A stretch of DNA of 10,271 nt from an uncultured Eubacteriales bacterium. GTDB lineage: Bacteria > Bacillota > Clostridia > Oscillospirales > CAG-272. Of the stretch, positions 6,229 through 10,271 are shown in pieces; positions within the stretch are counted from its first letter, which is position 1; the number at the start of each line of letters is the position of its first letter. Below the pieces are notes generated by a model. The model had not been told where the DNA came from. It searched no databases and saw only the letters and a program-made list of their open reading frames with translations. Where the stretch lies: positions 1-10,271 of the forward strand of contig CAKSER010000047.1 in NCBI GenBank assembly GCA_934447715.1, given 5' to 3'. The translations under genes were made by a program, and so were the position numbers.

Positions 6229-8787
6229 ATGAAAGCGATAAGCCTCAGAACCGAATACCTGAAAAATCCGATCGGTATTGACATCCGGCATCCACGCCTC
6301 TTATGGAACTGCGAGGGCGGCATAAAGCAGACCTCTTACCGTATCATCGCAAAATCGGACGGAAAAACCGTCTGGGACAGCGGAAAGGTTGTCTCGGGCA
6401 GTATGCACGCGGATTACCCGAACGATCTTGCGAGCCGTCAGCGTGTGGAATGGAATGTTACGCTCTGGGACGAAAACGACGTCGAGGGCGAAGCTTCCGA
6501 AACGGCGTTTTTTGAAACAGGGCTTTTGTCGGCAAGCGATTTTGCCGCAAAATGGATCAGCGGAAACTATTGTGTAAACAAGAAGAAACGCTACTCCGTC
6601 GATTGTTTCAAAAAACAATTCAATGCAAAAAGTATTGCAAAAGCAAGGCTGTATATTACCGCCTGCGGACTGTATGAGGCTTTGGTCAACGGCAAACGCG
6701 TCGGTAATTTCGTGCTTGCTCCGGGGCATACCGATTACACAAAGCGAATTCAACTGCAAACTTATGATGTTACCGAACTGCTTGAAAACGGTGAAAACGT
6801 AATTACGGTTGAGCTTGCCGACGGTTGGTATCGCGGCTCGTGCGGCGCATGGGGACTTCGCAACCAATACGGAACACAGACGAAGTTATATGCCCAGCTT
6901 GAAATCACGGATAAGAGCGGGAACAAAGCGGTCATCGGCACAGATCAGACATGGGCGTGGTCGAACGACGGAGCAATCCGCTTTGCCGACAACAAGGACG
7001 GCGAAATAATCGAAGCGTGGCGCGAGCCTTCCTACAGCGGCTTTGCAAATGAAACAAAATGCGACGTTACGCCCGTTGCGTCAAATAATGTTCCCGTTAC
7101 CGAGCACGAAAGTTTTTCCGTTCAAAAGGTGATTACCACGCCGGGCGGCGCAAAAGTCCTCGATTTCGGGCAGAATATCGCTGGTTATATTTCGTTTGCC
7201 TTAAACGCAAAAAAAGGACAAAAAATAAAGCTTCGCTTCGGAGAAATGTTCGACGAAAACGGCGAATTTACGCAAAAGAACTTTCAGTGCGCCAACAAAA
7301 AGCGCACGAGAGTAACGCCGTTGCAACAGATCGAATATGATTGCAAGGACGGACCTAACGAATACAAGACGAAATTTGCGATTTTCGGTTTTCAGTATGT
7401 TCTTATCGAGTCTGATGCCGAATGGAAAAAGGAAGATTTTACGGCTGTCTCGGTCTGTTCCGACATGGAGGAAACGCTTTCATTCGACAGCAGCAACGAG
7501 CTGCTCAACAAACTTGTGGAAGCGACGTGCTGGTCGGCGAAAAACAACCACGCTGATGTACCCACCGACTGCCCGACGAGAGAACGTCACGGCTGGACGG
7601 GCGACGCACAGATTTTCTGCAATACAGCGGCGTATCTGTTCAATTACGCTCCGTTTGCGCGGAAGTATGTTTCCGATATGATTGACGGACAGCGCAAAAA
7701 CGGAAAATTCCGTCAGATCACCCCCAAGGGCGGAGTCGATTTCTATATGGATTTTATGGACGCTTCCGCAGGCTGGTCGGATGCGGGCGTTCTGATTCCG
7801 TATCGCATTTACAAGCGTTACGGCGATGAAAAAATACTGGAAAACAGTTACGCTGCCATGAAAAAATATGCCGATTTTAAGATCAAAACGCTCGGCAAAT
7901 GGTATCCGACGGCAGTCCGAACGGGAATCGACCGCAAATATAAAAAGTATATTTCCAATTACGGTCAGTCCTATGGCGAATGGGCGGAGCCGACCGAGGT
8001 GCATATCACGGGCTTCAAGGATTTTGCGTGTCCGCACCCCGAAGAAACAACGGCATATATCGTATATATGCTGCAAACGATGGCTGAAATAGCCGAAGTG
8101 TTAGGGAAAGCGGAGGATCAAAAACGCTTTTCCGAATATGCCGAAAAGGCGAAAATCGGCTACAGCAAACTGATAGAATGCCCGGAATTTTCCATCGATA
8201 CGGACAGGCAGGCAAAACTCGTTCGTCCGCTGTACATGGAGCTTTTGGACGAAAAACAAACCGAATTTGCAAAAAAACGCCTGATTACCGCGCTCGAACA
8301 CTATGATTGGCGGCTCGGCACGGGATTTTTGTCCACACCGTTTATTCTTTACGTTCTTGAGGACATCAACCCGGAATATGCATACAAGCTTCTTGAAAAC
8401 GAGCAGATGCCGGGCTGGCTGTTTATGCCGAAGATGAACGCCAACACGATTTGGGAAAGCTGGGAAGGAACGCAGGCGCAAGGCGGTATTGCATCGCTCG
8501 ACCACTATTCAAAGGGCGCGGTTCTGGAATGGGTCGTTTCCGAAATGTGCGGAATTCAGGTGTCGGGCGAAAATGAATTTACGATAGCCCCGAAGGTCGG
8601 CGGACACTTTACGTTTGCAAAATGCGGATATCAGAGTGTTTACGGCACAGTCAAAAGCAGCTGGGAAAGAAGAAACGGCAAAACAACGTATAAAATCGTC
8701 ATTCCCGCCAACACGACGGCAAAAGTAGTCTTGCCGAGCGGCGAAAAAACGCTCACGGCAGGCGAATATGAATTTGCGGCAGACTGA
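6229..8787 (+). CDS. Glycoside hydrolase family 78 alpha-L-rhamnosidase, cytoplasmic
   Basis: Predicted inverting alpha-L-rhamnosidase of 852 residues that removes terminal alpha-L-rhamnose from glycosides. Domain order follows GH78: an Fn3-like N-terminal module (about 1-100, ending in FETGLL and the AAKWIS linker), a beta-sandwich (about 125-270, with GLYEALVNGKRVG and ELADGWYRG), a second beta-domain (about 295-405, with LDFGQNIAGY), the (alpha/alpha)6 catalytic barrel (about 415-765) and a small C-terminal beta-domain. The signature TDCPTRERHGWTGDA places Asp447, Glu452 and Asp459 at the spacing of Asp567/Glu572/Asp579 in Bacillus RhaB; Glu743 in NTIWESWEG matches the catalytic base. GWSDAG (515-520) is also conserved. 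No signal peptide is present, implying cytoplasmic action. It starts three bases after the transporter stop, with AAGGGAG just upstream inside that gene. Complete and apparently intact. Confidence 0.95.
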   Translation: MKAISLRTEYLKNPIGIDIRHPRLLWNCEGGIKQTSYRIIAKSDGKTVWDSGKVVSGSMHADYPNDLASRQRVEWNVTLWDENDVEGEASETAFFETGLLSASDFAAKWISGNYCVNKKKRYSVDCFKKQFNAKSIAKARLYITACGLYEALVNGKRVGNFVLAPGHTDYTKRIQLQTYDVTELLENGENVITVELADGWYRGSCGAWGLRNQYGTQTKLYAQLEITDKSGNKAVIGTDQTWAWSNDGAIRFADNKDGEIIEAWREPSYSGFANETKCDVTPVASNNVPVTEHESFSVQKVITTPGGAKVLDFGQNIAGYISFALNAKKGQKIKLRFGEMFDENGEFTQKNFQCANKKRTRVTPLQQIEYDCKDGPNEYKTKFAIFGFQYVLIESDAEWKKEDFTAVSVCSDMEETLSFDSSNELLNKLVEATCWSAKNNHADVPTDCPTRERHGWTGDAQIFCNTAAYLFNYAPFARKYVSDMIDGQRKNGKFRQITPKGGVDFYMDFMDASAGWSDAGVLIPYRIYKRYGDEKILENSYAAMKKYADFKIKTLGKWYPTAVRTGIDRKYKKYISNYGQSYGEWAEPTEVHITGFKDFACPHPEETTAYIVYMLQTMAEIAEVLGKAEDQKRFSEYAEKAKIGYSKLIECPEFSIDTDRQAKLVRPLYMELLDEKQTEFAKKRLITALEHYDWRLGTGFLSTPFILYVLEDINPEYAYKLLENEQMPGWLFMPKMNANTIWESWEGTQAQGGIASLDHYSKGAVLEWVVSEMCGIQVSGENEFTIAPKVGGHFTFAKCGYQSVYGTVKSSWERRNGKTTYKIVIPANTTAKVVLPSGEKTLTAGEYEFAAD

Positions 8788-8788
8788 A

Positions 8789-9532
8789 ATGGCAGTGAAA
8801 AAGTTAGCGGAAAATACCTATTGGATTTCGGAATGGGGCGCATTCGGTCTTGTCAAAATGTATTTGCTTATCGGAAACGAACGGGCGTTGCTTATCGACA
8901 GCGGCTACGGCAAGATAGACTTAAAAAGCATTGTAGCCCGTCTTACCGATAAACCCGTAATGCTGATGCTGACGCACGGACATCTCGACCACGCAAGCGG
9001 AAGCGCGCCGTTTGACGCATACTTGCACGAAAATGATTTTGACGTGTACGATCGGCACAGCGATCCCGAATTCCTGAAGCCGTACAGGAAAGGCAAAACA
9101 ATACCGAAAGCGCATTTGAACCCACTGTTGCCCTGCACGGTTGATTTGGGCGGGCGAAAGGTTGAAGTCATACATACTCCGGGACATACGCGCGGCAGCG
9201 TTTGTATGATTGATAAGTATTCGGGAATGGCGTTTTGCGGCGATACGATAAACCCGTGGGACGTTTGGCTCGGTTTAGACGAATCGACATCCGTAACCGA
9301 ATACCGGAAATCGCTCATTCGGCTTTTGCAATCGGTCGAAAGGAACGGTATTACAAAGTTGCATTCGGGACATAGCGGAAAGGCTATGAACATGCAGAAA
9401 CTCAAAAACTTTATTACCCTTTGCGATAAGATAATAAGCGGAGAAAAGACGGGAAGAAAAGTTGATAAAGGCATCTGCAAAGGGTATAAAGCAAGATACA
9501 AAACAGCCGCCGTTATTTGGCGGAAAAGGTAG
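8789..9532 (+). CDS. MBL-fold metallo-hydrolase of unknown substrate
   Basis: Predicted metallo-beta-lactamase-fold hydrolase, 247 residues from this ATG. All metal-ligand motifs of the fold are present: THGHLDH (His63, His65, Asp67, His68), PGHT (His133), CGDT (Asp152) and a C-terminal His in LHSGHSG (His192 or His195). A binuclear zinc-type site is therefore likely. There is no signal peptide. The superfamily includes lactonases, thioesterases and phosphodiesterases, so the reaction cannot be named. The gene lies directly behind the rhamnosidase. ATG 8789 starts one base after that gene's stop; an in-frame ATG at 8768 would add seven residues (MNLRQTE) and overlap the rhamnosidase by 20 bp. 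I preferred 8789 because MAVKKLAENTYWI resembles usual family starts, but neither has a strong ribosome-binding site. The basic C-terminal tail (ending IWRKR) lies outside the core fold. Confidence 0.85.
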   Translation: MAVKKLAENTYWISEWGAFGLVKMYLLIGNERALLIDSGYGKIDLKSIVARLTDKPVMLMLTHGHLDHASGSAPFDAYLHENDFDVYDRHSDPEFLKPYRKGKTIPKAHLNPLLPCTVDLGGRKVEVIHTPGHTRGSVCMIDKYSGMAFCGDTINPWDVWLGLDESTSVTEYRKSLIRLLQSVERNGITKLHSGHSGKAMNMQKLKNFITLCDKIISGEKTGRKVDKGICKGYKARYKTAAVIWRKR

Positions 9533-9542
9533 GTGCATTGTG

Positions 9543-9794
9543 ATGAAGAAAAAGAAAATGATTATAGCATTCAGCTCGGCAGGCGCATTTTTGATTGCAG
9601 TTGCCGTTATTGCGGTAATTTGCGTATCGCATTTTATAGGCTTTGCGGAATGTGTGGGCAGTAAAAAATATGACTATACAACGCAGGAAATCCACGTCGA
9701 ACACGACGGAATCAATCTTTACGGAAAAGCACTTGTACCGAAAGGTGAAGGCGGCATAAAGTATCCTGCGTTGCTTCACCTTACTTCACTTTGA
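9543..9794 (+). pseudogene. Truncated membrane-anchored alpha/beta hydrolase (N-terminal stump)
   Basis: An 83-residue open frame that looks like the start of a larger secreted or membrane-anchored alpha/beta hydrolase. It opens with MKKKK and a hydrophobic stretch (about residues 7-32), a signal anchor. Then comes IHVEHDGINLYGKALVPKG, which resembles the first beta-strands of dienelactone-hydrolase-like esterases, followed by KYPALL, where the family normally continues into the His-Gly oxyanion motif and a long catalytic domain. Instead the frame stops within a few codons (TGA 9792-9794), with no nucleophile elbow, Asp or His. The start has an upstream AGGTAGG and lies 10 bases after the MBL gene, so it was probably the last operon gene. 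The intact downstream part is absent from the window, suggesting deletion or recombination near 9775-9795. A genuine small membrane protein is possible but less likely. Confidence 0.6.
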
Positions 9795-9812
9795 TGTTTT
9801 AATATCAAGAAA

Positions 9813-9846
9813 ACAGGCGGTGGCGGAATGATCCGTCACCGCCTGT
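9813..9846 (-). terminator. Strong hairpin terminator of the leftward cell-wall protein gene
   Basis: Two 15-base arms (9813-9827 and 9832-9846) pair with a single G-T/G-U mismatch position around the 4-base loop ATGA, giving a GC-rich stem. Read leftwards the stem is followed at once by TTTTC, a U-run suited to intrinsic termination of the gene ending at 9882. Read rightwards the trailing sequence (TGTGTTT) is a poorer U-tract, but the hairpin may also stop rightward operon transcripts. No other terminator for the operon is visible. Confidence 0.8.
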
Positions 9847-9881
9847 TGTGTTTAGGCTATTTCAATTTCGGAAGCGTCGGC

Positions 9882-10271
9882 TTATTCAACCTCGGATTCC
9901 TTTCTTTTTTTGCCGCTTACGCCCAGCACGGTCAGAACGCCGCCGCTGACGAACAGAGCAGCCAGCCAGCCGATGAGGTTGCTGCTGTCACCGGTCTGGG
10001 GAGAGCCGGACTCCTTGGAGATGACCGTATTCTCGCTACGCTTGGCGCCGCAAACGGTGCATTCCTCGTGCTTGATGCCGGTGACCTCCTTGGTAGCGGC
10101 CTTGTCGATCACCCACTGGAAGCTGTGTGCTGCCGTGTCGGCCTTGTCGCCGCACTCGCACTCGTGCCAGTGATTGGTTCCGTCATACTTCCACTCTGTG
10201 CCGTAGCTGTGGGTATGACTGCTGCCTGTTGCGGGGATCGTTGCGGTTTCAAGCACCTTCTTGCAGACGGT
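9882..10271 (-). CDS. Cys/His-repeat surface protein, C-terminus with SPQTG sorting signal (partial at right edge)
   Basis: C-terminal 129 residues of a gene whose reading frame stays open to the window edge; the GTG at 10256 is internal, not a real start. The visible part has Cys/His-rich repeat material: HWHECECG, then AAHSFQWVIDKAATK, then HEECTVCG. The edge fragment TVCKK…IPATG resembles the later TVCGAKRSENTVI, implying a repeat period of about 71 residues. It ends with a sortase signal: SPQTG (residues 90-94 of the visible part), a hydrophobic span (about 98-117) and the basic tail KKRK. (S/N)PQTG-type variants of LPXTG are known in Clostridia, so the protein is expected to be anchored to the cell wall. 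The binding partner or function is unknown. Codon use is more G+C-rich than in the neighbouring MBL and stump genes. It converges on the operon, with the hairpin at 9813-9846 between them. Confidence 0.8.
   Translation of the reverse strand, partial: TVCKKVLETATIPATGSSHTHSYGTEWKYDGTNHWHECECGDKADTAAHSFQWVIDKAATKEVTGIKHEECTVCGAKRSENTVISKESGSPQTGDSSNLIGWLAALFVSGGVLTVLGVSGKKRKESEVE

Noticed and set aside
5533..6291. Long antisense open frame (252 codons) opposite the transporter tail
   Set aside because: It exists because the Ala/Glu/Lys-rich tail uses few codon types; its translation is low-complexity Phe/Cys/Leu-rich, and the sense frame is a well-supported transporter.
9791..9808. Small inverted repeat TTGAT…ATCAA just after the truncated hydrolase frame
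   Set aside because: Only five base pairs, A+T-rich and without a following U-run; too weak to call a terminator or a recombination site.
9910..10173. Rightward 87-codon open frame at the right end
   Set aside because: Antisense to the sortase-anchored protein, whose SPQTG signal and Cys repeats are unmistakable.
1..10271. Possible CRISPR array, tRNA, rRNA, riboswitch or insertion-sequence ends
   Set aside because: No regularly spaced repeats, no cloverleaf or rRNA-like tracts, no long structured leader (the longest intergenic gap before a start is about 115 bases) and no transposase or terminal inverted repeats were seen.

Overview
The window looks like a piece of a Clostridia (Firmicutes) chromosome, probably from a gut-type organism. 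Four things point that way: strong purine-rich Shine-Dalgarno sites (AGGGAGG, AAAGGAG, GAGGTG), a divergent AraC-type regulator beside intracellular glycosidases, a GPH-family sugar symporter with the long charged tail I associate with these bacteria, and an SPQTG-type sortase signal at the right edge. This placement is inference from style; no marker gene is present.

Layout. Positions 1-433 hold the decayed C-terminal part of an AbiEii-type nucleotidyltransferase toxin gene, with three stop codons and one frameshift; 434-637 has nothing I can identify. An AraC-family regulator is read leftwards (638-1828). A compact divergent promoter region (1829-1942) carries a 13-bp direct repeat with an exact 20-bp period, a good extended -10 promoter for the regulator and a weaker candidate promoter for the operon. 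The operon is read rightwards: a GH3 beta-glycosidase (1943-4366), a GPH/MelB-type transporter (4363-6225), a GH78 alpha-L-rhamnosidase (6229-8787), a metallo-beta-lactamase-fold hydrolase (8789-9532) and the N-terminal stump of a membrane-anchored alpha/beta hydrolase (9543-9794). A strong hairpin (9813-9846) then closes a leftward gene that runs off the right edge (9882-10271). That gene encodes the C-terminus of a Cys/His-repeat cell-wall protein.

How it could work together. Neither glycosidase has a signal peptide, and the transporter gene lies between them, so the simplest reading is uptake of an intact rhamnosyl-glucoside followed by cytoplasmic removal of rhamnose (GH78) and then glucose or another beta-linked sugar (GH3), with the AraC protein sensing the substrate or a product. 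Rutinosides, neohesperidosides and rhamnosylated saponins would fit. The MBL-fold protein may act on the released aglycone or on a lactone or ester, but its substrate cannot be read from sequence. The locus is flanked on both sides by broken or unrelated genes, which suggests a catabolic cassette in a recombining accessory region.
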